Shown piece by piece: positions 7,602-15,232 of a stretch of DNA of 64,000 bases. The DNA lies in assembly GCA_964629475.1 (NCBI GenBank), contig CAZVQW010000005.1, positions 1 through 64,000 on the forward strand, written 5' to 3'. A program made the position numbers and the translations under genes. Position 1 is the first letter of the stretch; each line of letters begins with the position of its first letter. Source of the stretch: SMWD01 sp964629475 (GTDB lineage Bacteria > Pseudomonadota > Gammaproteobacteria > Steroidobacterales > GCA-2729495). Under the pieces are notes generated by a model. It was not told the origin of the DNA, searched no databases, and was given only the letters and a program-made list of their open reading frames with translations.

Positions 7602-8185
7602 TCGACCCCCTGCTGCCGGAAAATGACGGGCAAACACCGCTCAGTGAGGAAGAGCGTGAAGGACTGATCCCCTCCTATATAACGTTGCGCGCTGAGCTCA
7701 ATGAGGCGGAGCAGGCAAACATCCTGGCAGCAGAAGAGTGGGCGTTCAAACGCGCGCGCAACGTGCTCGATATTGATTTTCTGAAAGAGCTGCACAAGCG
7801 CATGTTCGGACGTGTCTGGACCTGGGCGGGTACCTCCCGCACAACGGGCAAGAACATCGGTGTTGATGCCTACCGCATTCGCACTGATTTGCAGGAGCTA
7901 ATCAATGACGGCACCTACTGGATCGAAAACGGCACTTACGAGCCCGATGAGATTGCGGCCAGGTTTCATCACCGTCTCGTCTGTATCCATCCCTACCCAA
8001 ACGGCAATGGTCGCCATGCACGGCTGGCAACAGACCTGCTCCTGCGCGCTCTCGATCAACCGCGCTTTACCTGGGGCAGCCAGAATCTCACCGATCCCGG
8101 GCAGACTCGTACTCTCTATATAGAGGCCTTACGTGCTGCCGACAACCATGATTACGGGCTGTTACTCGCATTTGTGCGGAGCTAA
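7586..8185 (+). CDS. Mobile mystery protein B, Fic/DOC family
   Basis: A protein of 199 residues from a TTG start at 7586 inside the preceding gene. No ATG exists before the conserved PLLPENDGQTPLSEEE segment, so a non-ATG start seems real. The Fic motif HPYPNGNGRHAR (135-146) is complete: catalytic His, anion-binding Gly-Asn-Gly and both Arg. It would therefore transfer AMP or another phosphate-containing group to a target protein. The flap region lies near residues 80-100. The pair behaves like a toxin-antitoxin cassette and is often horizontally acquired. Confidence 0.87.
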   Translation: MGGRIIDPLLPENDGQTPLSEEEREGLIPSYITLRAELNEAEQANILAAEEWAFKRARNVLDIDFLKELHKRMFGRVWTWAGTSRTTGKNIGVDAYRIRTDLQELINDGTYWIENGTYEPDEIAARFHHRLVCIHPYPNGNGRHARLATDLLLRALDQPRFTWGSQNLTDPGQTRTLYIEALRAADNHDYGLLLAFVRS

Positions 8186-8331
8186 CCTCCCGCAGAATGA
8201 CCGGTATAGTGTCTCTGTATGCGGTCTGCGATATCTTCAATTTCTTCTTCTAAAGGTTCCGCACGATGCTCAGCATCACCGAAGTGAAGTAGTGAAAGCG
8301 TAAAATCATATTGATCAGACAATAAAACCAT
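8182..8331 (-). CDS. Short hypothetical ORF, possibly a gene remnant
   Basis: An open frame of 49 residues from an ATG at 8331, overlapping head-on with the SLC13-like start. It reads MVLLSDQYDFTLSLLHFGD and continues with an acidic helix ending RIQRHYTGHSAGG. The composition looks coding, but no homology was recognised. It overlaps the Fic gene stop by 4 nt on the other strand. It may be the tail of a lost gene. Confidence 0.3.
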   Translation of the reverse strand: MVLLSDQYDFTLSLLHFGDAEHRAEPLEEEIEDIADRIQRHYTGHSAGG

Positions 8332-8430
8332 GACCGACCAACTCATCCTCTTCACCCTCCTGCTCGCCGTATTCGCACTCCTGATCTGGGGCCGCTGGTG
8401 CTCATCACCGAAAAGGTACCGGGTTTATTT
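8330..8430 (+). pseudogene. 5' fragment of an SLC13-type permease, cut by the dispersed repeat
   Basis: MTDQLILFTLLLAVFALLIW (then GRW, residues 1-23) is the typical first membrane helix of SLC13/DASS-family carboxylate or sulfate permeases with TrkA-C domains. After residue 23 the sequence turns into repeat (GAAAAGGTACCGGGTTTATTT) and then the 100-N gap. On the far side of the gap another repeat arm and an unrelated minus-strand gene follow. The permease body is therefore missing or hidden in the gap. The family call rests on 23 residues only. Confidence 0.5.
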
Positions 8431-8530
8431 NNNNNNNNNNNNNNNNNNNNNNNNNNNNNNNNNNNNNNNNNNNNNNNNNNNNNNNNNNNNNNNNNNNNNN
8501 NNNNNNNNNNNNNNNNNNNNNNNNNNNNNN
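8431..8530. other. Assembly gap (100 N) inside a dispersed repeat
   Basis: The gap is flanked by GGTACCGGGTTTATTT on the left and CCGGGTTTATTTT on the right, both in the same orientation. The missing sequence lies between two repeat copies or within one tandem set. Confidence 0.95.
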
Positions 8531-8544
8531 CCGGGTTTATTTTC

Positions 8545-8973
8545 CTAACGCTCCCACCCAAACTGTGCATCATCAATCAGTTGCTCCGCCTGCTCACCAA
8601 CGGCGCTGCCGGCGGGTGCGAGGCTCAGCGCCTTACGCCCCATCTGCTCCGCCTGCGCAAAGTTCCCCTCGTCATACCGTAGCCAGCCCATTTCCAGCCA
8701 GACCTTCGGCTCGCCGGACTCGATGCGCAGCGCGCGCTCCAGTGAGGCCGAGGCCCGGGCATAGTCACCCGCATCCCGCTGTTCACGGCCCTGTTCAAGC
8801 AACGTCTGTACGGCGGGCGACATGCCGGTACCGAAATCTGCGCCGCGTCCGTCCGGCGACACAGCGACACCGGGATCTGCGCCCTGCCCGTCAGGCGACA
8901 CGGTCTGACTGAAGTTACCGGCGCAACCCGACAATACGAACGCAACTACGGCCATAAACATCGCGACGCGCAT
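8545..8973 (-). CDS. TPR-containing lipoprotein downstream of PBP1B
   Basis: A protein of 142 residues with a lipoprotein signal (MRVAMFMAVVAFVLSGC, acyl-Cys at 17). A Gly/Asp-rich linker with two copies of SPDGxGAD follows, then about two TPR units (residues 50-125: EQRDAGDYARASASLERALR and EPKVWLEMGWLRYDEGNFAQ). Its start overlaps the mrcB stop (TGATG), so it is translationally coupled. By position and layout it may be an outer-membrane activator or partner of the penicillin-binding protein, comparable in role to LpoB but unrelated in sequence. That role is inferred. Confidence 0.75.
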   Translation of the reverse strand: MRVAMFMAVVAFVLSGCAGNFSQTVSPDGQGADPGVAVSPDGRGADFGTGMSPAVQTLLEQGREQRDAGDYARASASLERALRIESGEPKVWLEMGWLRYDEGNFAQAEQMGRKALSLAPAGSAVGEQAEQLIDDAQFGWER

Positions 8974-11276
8974 CAGTCGAACACCTCGTCGAGCCAGCGC
9001 AGCACACCCAGCCCGGGCCCGCAGCCGGGTTTGCTGGAGAGTCTCACATCACGCGGCAACGCCAGCTCGACGACGTCGGCGCACCCGGGCCTTGCCATCT
9101 GTCCGGTATCAAAGTCGATCCAGCGATTCCTGAGCCCGGCGGGCAGCGGGGGTTCATACGTTGTGCTGTTCATTTGCTGCATGATCGAGGACCAGATCGT
9201 CAACGCGCCCGACGCACCCGTCAGGCCGGTGGGGCGATTATCGTCGTAACCGACCCAGACCACCATCACGTGTTCGCCCGTGAAGCCCGCAAACCAGCTG
9301 TCACGATAGTCACCCGATGTGCCGGTCTTGCCGGCCGCAACCAGCCCGGCCGGGAGTACGTCGCGCGCGCCGCGGCCCGTACCCCGACGCATGACCTCGA
9401 CGAGTGCCTGGCCCAACTGATAGATCGCCACCGGATCGGCGGCCTGCTCGAGCGCCATCGGGTACCGTTCCAGCGGCTCGCCGTGACTGTCGACGACCGA
9501 ACGCACCGCGCGCAACGGGGTGCGGAAGCCGGCGTTCGCCAGCGTGCCGTAGACCCGGGCGACTTCCAGCGGCGTTAACTCCGCGGCGCCGAGCAGCAGT
9601 GACGGATAAGGTGCACCAATCCCCGGTATACGATTGTCCGGCCCGCCCAGCGCAGTCAGGGTTTCGGCAACTTTGGTTACGCCGATGTCCATCCCTAAGC
9701 GCACCGTCGCGAGGTTGAACGACTCGACGAGCGCACGCAGCAGCGTCACCGGGCCGTGCGTTTCCCCGCTGTAGTTTTGTGGCGCCCAGCTGTCACCATT
9801 GTCGAGTGTCACCGTGATCGCTTCGTCGTCAATTGAGCTCGCCAGGGTGTGGCGACCCGACTGCAGCGCTGCCAGGTAGACGACCGGTTTGATCAGAGAA
9901 CCAATTGGCCGCCGGGCATCCAGCGCCCGGTTGAAACCGGCAAAGCCGGCACGCCGGTCACCGACAATTGCCAATGCCTCGCCCGACTGCACACTGGTAA
10001 TCACGACTGCACCGGCCAGGGGTGCCAAATCATCGGAGCTGTCGGAGTCGCCGGTCTTGTTACTCCGGTCCAGCGCGGTCAGGCCCGCGGCCAGCCGTGC
10101 CTCCGCGGTGGCCTGCACCAGCGGATCGAGTGCGGTAAAGACGCGCAGGCCTTGGGTGGTCAGATCCTCGTCGCGGTATTGCTCGGCGAGTTGCGAACGG
10201 ACCAGCTGCAGGTACGCCGGGTAGTAGCTGACGCCCGCCGTGTCCCGATCCCACACATCCAGCTCACGGGTCCGTGCCTTGCGCACCTGCCCGGCCGTGA
10301 TCAATTCGCTGTCGGCCATGAGTTGCAGCACCAGGTTGCGTCGCTCGAGTGCGCGCTGCGGGTGGCGCCACGGATCGTAGTAGGTCGGGCCCTTGACCAG
10401 GGCCACGAGCAGCGCCAGTTCGTGCACGTCCAGCTCGGCGAGCGGACGGCTGAAGTAGTAGCGGCTGGCCAGGCCGAAACCGTGGATCGCACGGCCGCCG
10501 TCCTGACCCATGTAGACCTCATTAATATAGGCATTCAACAGGTCGGCCTTGTCGTAGTGCCACTCCAGGATCACGGCCATCACCGCTTCACGGAGCTTGC
10601 GCCACAGGGTGCGCCGGTTGTCGAGGAAATAGTTCTTCACCAGCTGCTGCGTGATGGTGCTGCCGCCCTGGGCCACCTCGCCACTGCGCAGGTTGACCCA
10701 TATCGCACGCAACAGCGCCTGCGGGTCGACGCCGTGATGGGACTCGAAGCGGCGATCCTCGACCGCCTTCAGTGCCGCTTCGAACAGGGCGGGCGTCTCG
10801 GCCGGGGCGACGATTAACCGGTCTTCACCGTGCGTCGGGAAGATGCTGCCGACGAGCAGCGGTTCGAGGCGCATGATCGGGATGTCGCCATTGCCATGGC
10901 CATTATCATGGCTATTGGTCAGGCGCGCGACGCGGTCACCGGCGAACTCGATATTGAGCGCCGTCGCCGGCTGCAACTCATCCCAGAAACGAAATTCCCG
11001 GGTCAGCAGTTCGATGCGGCGACGCGTCGCCCGAAAACTGCCCGGCCGGCTCGGCCGTTGCGCGGTGCGCCGGTATCCAAGGCGCTGCAGTTCCCGTGCC
11101 AGGCGCTCCGGCGGCAGGGACAAACCCGCGTAGAGTTCCAGCGGCCGGGCAAAGACCTGCGCCGGCAGGTCCCAGCGGCGGCCGTCGAATTTTTGTGTGA
11201 CTGTGAAATTAAGGTATGCGAGCCAGGCCAGGATTAGGGCCAGCAGCACACCCACAATTTTTTGTGACCGGCTCAC
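8973..11276 (-). CDS. mrcB: Bifunctional penicillin-binding protein 1B
   Basis: A protein of 767 residues. One N-terminal membrane segment (about 7-27) is followed by the UB2H-type region. The GT51 glycosyltransferase carries EDRRFESHHGVD (catalytic Glu near 172) and GGSTITQQLVKNYFL. The transpeptidase has SLIK (near 458), SFN (near 510) and KTGTSG (near 649). All catalytic motifs are intact. It polymerises and cross-links lipid II at the outer face of the inner membrane. It forms a coupled operon with the TPR lipoprotein gene. Confidence 0.93.
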   Translation of the reverse strand: MSRSQKIVGVLLALILAWLAYLNFTVTQKFDGRRWDLPAQVFARPLELYAGLSLPPERLARELQRLGYRRTAQRPSRPGSFRATRRRIELLTREFRFWDELQPATALNIEFAGDRVARLTNSHDNGHGNGDIPIMRLEPLLVGSIFPTHGEDRLIVAPAETPALFEAALKAVEDRRFESHHGVDPQALLRAIWVNLRSGEVAQGGSTITQQLVKNYFLDNRRTLWRKLREAVMAVILEWHYDKADLLNAYINEVYMGQDGGRAIHGFGLASRYYFSRPLAELDVHELALLVALVKGPTYYDPWRHPQRALERRNLVLQLMADSELITAGQVRKARTRELDVWDRDTAGVSYYPAYLQLVRSQLAEQYRDEDLTTQGLRVFTALDPLVQATAEARLAAGLTALDRSNKTGDSDSSDDLAPLAGAVVITSVQSGEALAIVGDRRAGFAGFNRALDARRPIGSLIKPVVYLAALQSGRHTLASSIDDEAITVTLDNGDSWAPQNYSGETHGPVTLLRALVESFNLATVRLGMDIGVTKVAETLTALGGPDNRIPGIGAPYPSLLLGAAELTPLEVARVYGTLANAGFRTPLRAVRSVVDSHGEPLERYPMALEQAADPVAIYQLGQALVEVMRRGTGRGARDVLPAGLVAAGKTGTSGDYRDSWFAGFTGEHVMVVWVGYDDNRPTGLTGASGALTIWSSIMQQMNSTTYEPPLPAGLRNRWIDFDTGQMARPGCADVVELALPRDVRLSSKPGCGPGLGVLRWLDEVFD

Positions 11277-11331
11277 GTGCAGGCGACCCTTCGATAGGGC
11301 ATATTAATTTTTCGGGTCGTTGAACGACGTG

Positions 11332-11353
11332 AAAAAGGTGCCGGGTTTATTTT
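11332..11353. repeat. Dispersed AAGGTGCCGGG repeat, single arm
   Basis: One left arm (AAAGGTGCCGGGTTTATTT) lies in the divergent spacer between mrcB and the NlpC gene, 51 nt before the full palindrome at 11404. No gene end needs a terminator here. Confidence 0.8.
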
Positions 11354-11368
11354 CCGGCCGCAATAGAC

Positions 11369-11929
11369 ATGATGAGATCGGCGCATGGTTTCTGTCTGAC
11401 GATAAAAAAGGTACCGGGTTTATTTTTAACATCAATAAATAAACCCGGCACCTTTTCGCTGCTGGCGGTGCTCGCCTGTGCCGGGCTGAGCGCTTGTTCC
11501 TCGCACGAGGGTGCCTCTCCGGCACCGGCCGAATCCTACCAGTTCCGCCCGGCGCCTGCGGAGGGCGTCAACCAGGCTATTGTTAACACCGCCATGTCGG
11601 CCGTTGGATCGCCTTATCGATACGGCGGGCGCGGGCCGAACGCGTTCGACTGCAGCGGACTCGTGGTTTACTCATACCAGGCCGCCGGGGTTAAGGTGCC
11701 GCGCACATCGGCGCAGCAGTTTCAGGCCTCCAGACCAATCGCAATCAAAGAAGCACGCCCGGGAGACCTGCTGTTCTTTCGGTATAGCAACAAGGTCTCG
11801 CACGTCGGCATTTACCTCGGCGACCAGCAGTTTGTGCATGCACCATCGAGCGGGGGGCATGTGTCTGTGGAGAGTTTGCAGCAGGCGCATTACCGCGATC
11901 GGTTTGTTGGTGTTGGGCGGCTTTATTGA
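11369..11929 (+). CDS. NlpC/P60 lipoprotein peptidase with repeat-encoded N-terminus
   Basis: A protein of 186 residues. The C-terminal NlpC/P60 domain (about 70-186) has the catalytic Cys in FDCSGLVVY, the His in SHVGIYLG and the third polar residue (His) in FVHAPSSGG. It cleaves peptidoglycan stem peptides (D-gamma-Glu to diaminopimelate bonds). The lipobox LSAC is near residue 43. Residues about 12-29 (KKVPGLFLTSINKPGTF) are translated from the dispersed palindrome, which stays open in this frame and supplies the start of the export signal. Whether this start is used is uncertain. The native start was probably displaced. Confidence 0.8.
   Translation: MMRSAHGFCLTIKKVPGLFLTSINKPGTFSLLAVLACAGLSACSSHEGASPAPAESYQFRPAPAEGVNQAIVNTAMSAVGSPYRYGGRGPNAFDCSGLVVYSYQAAGVKVPRTSAQQFQASRPIAIKEARPGDLLFFRYSNKVSHVGIYLGDQQFVHAPSSGGHVSVESLQQAHYRDRFVGVGRLY
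11404..11456. repeat. Dispersed AAGGTGCCGGG palindrome within the NlpC reading frame
   Basis: The left arm AAAAGGTACCGGGTTTATT pairs with the right arm AATAAACCCGGCACCTTTT around TTTAACATCAATA. The arms differ at one base (TACC versus TGCC). It lies 5' of the region encoding the hydrophobic core of the NlpC signal. Confidence 0.85.
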
Positions 11930-11974
11930 AAAAGGTACCGGGTTTATTTACCTGAAAATAAACCCGGTACCTTT
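11929..11974. repeat. Dispersed palindrome directly after the NlpC stop
   Basis: The repeat begins at the last base of the TGA stop codon. Arms AAAAAGGTACCGGGTTTATTT and AAATAAACCCGGTACCTTT form a stem of about 19 bp with an ACCTGA loop. It may act as a terminator before ydbH. Confidence 0.85.
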
Positions 11975-12055
11975 ACCCTTGCCGGTGACCCTGAGACAAA
12001 TTGATTTTATTGCTACGCTAGGCGCCAGGCTCAAGCAAACAGATGCGGATATATT

Positions 12056-14518
12056 TTGCGCTACCTGAAGTACGCAGTAGTGGTTTTGGTCGTTCTGGCG
12101 ATCCTTGCTGCTGTCATCCACTTCCGCCGCGAATCGATCGTCCGCGAGTTCGCCAATTCCGCTCTCAGCGAGCAGGGCATGACCATAACCGATCTCTCCA
12201 TCCAGGCACTGGAGGCCGATTACGTCCGCTTGTCGCATCTCGTGCTCGAACAGGACGACGGTACACGTTACCTGATTTCCGGGCTGTCGTTTCCACTCAG
12301 TTTCCCCAGTATCCGCGCGGAGGAGATTTCGATCGGGCAACTGGTCATGACGCCGGCGGATACGAAAGCCGCGCCTCTGCCGCTTGCCCGCTTGCTGCAA
12401 ACTTTTCTTCAGTTGCCGGACAACCTGCCGAATACCGAAATCACAGTCTCTCGCTTTATGGTGCCGGGTACCCCGCCGGTCGATAACATCGTCTGGCAAT
12501 CTACAGACCAGCGACAATCTCTCGCGTTCAGGATTGCACCGGCCGAAGTCACCGTCGACGTCGCTCGTGCGGACAATCGCGACCACCAGGTAGAAGTGAA
12601 CGCGACGGTTGGCGACACCCCCGATGCGTTGACCCTGGCGCTGACCATACACCGCAACGACACCGGACTCTCGCTAGCCGGGCCGGCGACGGTCGATCTT
12701 GCACCATGGCTTCCGGTACTCGATGACATGGGCGTGTTGCCGGCGGATATTGTTTCGCTCGACGCCAGGCTTGCCGGTCCGGTCACGGCAACGCTGGGTG
12801 ACGACGTGACGCAGCCCGTTCCTGCCGGTGCGCGCCTTTCACTCAGCGGTGAAATGACGGCGGAAGTCGGCACGGCCGACGATCCTGACATCCGGCTGCG
12901 AGCGAATATTCCAGAGCCGATACGGCTTGGCTTCGAGTACCCCTCCCTCGAATGGACCGTCAATGTCGCGAAGACCGATGCGGTCATCGGGATTCACTCA
13001 ATCGGTGACATCCCGGCGGGACTCGGCGATCTCGAGTGCCGCGCGGGCATTCAATGCACGATGCAGGCGTCGCTGGACGCGGGCCCCCTCGAACTGGATG
13101 GCACGACCATCGGCAATGCAAAACTGTCGGCATCATTAACGATTTCCGACGACCCGGCGATCCGCGTGGATATCCTGCCTGATGTCACCCTGGCACTGAC
13201 CGGGGTTGAAGCACAGGATTTCTCCGTGACGTCAATCAGTACGCGGCAGTCTTCCGGGGCACAACTCACGATCGATGACCGCGGATGGCGCGGTGCGATC
13301 GATCACCTTGAGCTGGTGGTCGACTCATTGACCGACCGTGAGAGCCTGACCGCGTCATTGCCGGTAGCATTCAATACGCTGAGCCTCCGCAACAGCGGTG
13401 CGACTCTGGTCACCGAGGTTTCAATTCCGCCGAAAGTGGCCGCTGTATCCTGGGATGGCACCGGTATTGTCGCACCGGGTGTCGAAGGGAAGATTTCACT
13501 GCAAGACAATCGAGTGGCAACGTCCCTGGTACTTTCCGACGACGAAGGCGCATTGTCGGCACGCGCCGATGCAACCCATCACCTGTTGACCGGCACGGGA
13601 ACGGTCGCCGTGCAGGATGCCACCCTGCTCTTCGGGCAAAGAAAACTGTCCGGGCACCTTTTGCAATGGCCCTTTGCATGGGACGTTATTTCCGGCACCT
13701 GGGCCGGGGAACTCGAACTGAACTGGAAAACCGGTGAGACCGGAACCGACTACAGCGGCACGATGACGTATCGCGCCGACGAACTGGCGGGGGCATACAA
13801 CGATTTTGTCTTCACGGGCCTGAACACGACGCTCGACGCAACCCTGGACTCGGCAAAAGGCGTGACAATCTCGCCGACGACCGTCGAGGTGGCATTACTC
13901 GACGTGGGCCTGCCGTTGGAACGGATTGCGGCAAACTTCACACCGGATGTCGGCGAACAATCGGTGCAGGTACAGAGCCTGTCCCTGTCAGTACTCGGCG
14001 GGCAGTTGGTGACGGATCCGTTCCGCTTCGCCATGCAGGAGGAGAAAAACGACATAGTCCTGCGGCCACGATCCATTCAGCTGCCGTTAATGGTCGATCT
14101 TGCAGAATTCGAGGATATTGAACTGAGCGGCAGTGTTTCCGGAGTACTTCCCGTGACAATCAGCAGCAAGACAGCGACGATTTTGAACGGCCGGCTGGAG
14201 AGTGACCCACCCGGCGGTGTAATTCGCTACCTGCCGGGCATTGACACAGGAGACGCAGGCGTGTCTGATTCAGCGTTAGACTTGGTGTCGCGGGCACTGG
14301 CGAATTTTCAGTACGATTCGTTGACTTCGGACGTCAACTACACGGAAAACGGAGACCTGATTCTGCAAATGAGGCTAACCGGCATCAATCCCGACATGGA
14401 CGACAAACAGCCGGTCATCCTGAACCTGAATGTGGAGAACAACATTCCACAACTGTTACGAAGCTTGCGGGCAGTCAGGTCGATCGAGGAAATACTTGAA
14501 AGAAGATCTGTTAATTAG
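12056..14518 (+). CDS. ydbH: YdbH-family intermembrane lipid-transport protein (AsmA-like)
   Basis: A protein of 820 residues from TTG 12056. One N-terminal membrane anchor (VVVLVVLAILAAVIHF, about 8-23) is followed by a long periplasmic part built of beta-rich, low-identity segments, typical of AsmA-like proteins. A conserved end segment with GRLESDPPGGVIRYLPG (about 722) matches the dicarboxy-terminal YdbH domain. YdbH, with TamB and YhdP, carries phospholipids to the outer membrane. The ynbE and ydbL homologues follow at once, which strongly supports the call. Confidence 0.85.
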   Translation: MRYLKYAVVVLVVLAILAAVIHFRRESIVREFANSALSEQGMTITDLSIQALEADYVRLSHLVLEQDDGTRYLISGLSFPLSFPSIRAEEISIGQLVMTPADTKAAPLPLARLLQTFLQLPDNLPNTEITVSRFMVPGTPPVDNIVWQSTDQRQSLAFRIAPAEVTVDVARADNRDHQVEVNATVGDTPDALTLALTIHRNDTGLSLAGPATVDLAPWLPVLDDMGVLPADIVSLDARLAGPVTATLGDDVTQPVPAGARLSLSGEMTAEVGTADDPDIRLRANIPEPIRLGFEYPSLEWTVNVAKTDAVIGIHSIGDIPAGLGDLECRAGIQCTMQASLDAGPLELDGTTIGNAKLSASLTISDDPAIRVDILPDVTLALTGVEAQDFSVTSISTRQSSGAQLTIDDRGWRGAIDHLELVVDSLTDRESLTASLPVAFNTLSLRNSGATLVTEVSIPPKVAAVSWDGTGIVAPGVEGKISLQDNRVATSLVLSDDEGALSARADATHHLLTGTGTVAVQDATLLFGQRKLSGHLLQWPFAWDVISGTWAGELELNWKTGETGTDYSGTMTYRADELAGAYNDFVFTGLNTTLDATLDSAKGVTISPTTVEVALLDVGLPLERIAANFTPDVGEQSVQVQSLSLSVLGGQLVTDPFRFAMQEEKNDIVLRPRSIQLPLMVDLAEFEDIELSGSVSGVLPVTISSKTATILNGRLESDPPGGVIRYLPGIDTGDAGVSDSALDLVSRALANFQYDSLTSDVNYTENGDLILQMRLTGINPDMDDKQPVILNLNVENNIPQLLRSLRAVRSIEEILERRSVN

Positions 14519-14585
14519 ACTTTGACGCTTCTGCGGATCTGAAACACAAATTCATCTGCCGCGGCAACATTTTCAAAGGTTCTGC

Positions 14586-14777
14586 ATGGTCATGAAAACA
14601 TTTTCCATTATTCTGGTTTTGCTTGCTTTTCTGGCTGGCTGTACGCCAACCGTGCAGGTGGCCGCACCGAAAGAACCGATCGAAATCAATCTGAATGTCA
14701 AAATCCAGCATGACATTCGTGTGCAGGTGGACGAAGAACTCGAAGGCCTGTTTGAAGAAGACAGCGAAGTATTCTGA
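14586..14777 (+). CDS. ynbE: YnbE-family outer-membrane lipoprotein
   Basis: Sixty-three residues. Lipoprotein signal SIILVLLAFLAGC (acyl-Cys near 19), then the diagnostic PIEINLNVKIQHDIRVQVDEEL. In E. coli YnbE pairs with the C-terminal end of YdbH by beta-strand stacking and completes the bridge to the outer membrane. The gene lies 67 nt after ydbH and 11 nt before ydbL. Confidence 0.88.
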   Translation: MVMKTFSIILVLLAFLAGCTPTVQVAAPKEPIEINLNVKIQHDIRVQVDEELEGLFEEDSEVF

Positions 14778-14788
14778 GGGTTACCGAC

Positions 14789-15112
14789 ATGAGAAAGATA
14801 CTTGTCACGATTATTATGACCCTTGCTTTACAAACAGCATGGGCTATCGACATCGGCACGGCCAAGGGCCAGGGTCTCGTCGGCGAAGCCAACACCGGTT
14901 ACCTGGCCGCGGTAAAAACGCCGGTCAGCGCAGAAGTCCAGGCGCTTATCGACAGCGTGAATGCAAAGCGCAAAGCCAAATTTGAAGGAACGGCAAACAA
15001 GACCAAGGCAACCGTCGATCAGGTCGGGCACCGTTTCTACGAACTGGCAGTGCAGCGAACCGCAACCGGGCATTTCTACCAGGACGCTGCCGGCAACTGG
15101 AAGAAGAAATAG
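14789..15112 (+). CDS. ydbL: YdbL-family (DUF1318) periplasmic protein
   Basis: A protein of 107 residues with a signal peptide (MRKILVTIIMTLALQTAWA). The DUF1318 core is present: AKGQGLVGEANTGYLAAVK, then ALIDSVNAKRKAKFEGTA and GHRFYELA. In E. coli YdbL limits YnbE multimerisation and so regulates the YdbH-YnbE bridge. It is the last gene of the ydbH-ynbE-ydbL operon. The large hairpin at 15157-15231 follows 44 nt later and could terminate the operon. Confidence 0.88.
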   Translation: MRKILVTIIMTLALQTAWAIDIGTAKGQGLVGEANTGYLAAVKTPVSAEVQALIDSVNAKRKAKFEGTANKTKATVDQVGHRFYELAVQRTATGHFYQDAAGNWKKK

Positions 15113-15125
15113 ATAACGAGTAAAG

Positions 15126-15232
15126 GGTTTAAAAAGGTGCCGTTTAAAAAGGTGCCGGGTTTAAAAAGGTGCCGGGTTTATTTAATTGGTGTTTGACACC
15201 AATTAAATAAACCCGGCACCTTTTTAAACCCC
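15126..15232. repeat. Nested repeat array with a 36-bp perfect hairpin
   Basis: Two partial copies (TTTAAAAAGGTGCCG at 15128-15142 and TTTAAAAAGGTGCCGGG at 15143-15159) lead into a perfect inverted repeat. Its arms lie at 15157-15192 and 15196-15231 with TTG as the loop. The inner end of the hairpin is the other repeat family (AATTGGTGT...ACACCAATT), so one element is nested in the other. It lies between convergent ydbL and the DUF3300 gene and overlaps the stop codon of the latter. Confidence 0.92.

Noticed and set aside
9849..10817. Plus-strand 322-residue ORF opposite mrcB
   Set aside because: It lies wholly antisense to a conserved PBP1B gene with intact motifs; composition effect of a GC-rich gene.
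15126..15232. CRISPR array
   Set aside because: Repeats are tandem or nested without spacers of regular length, and no cas gene is present.
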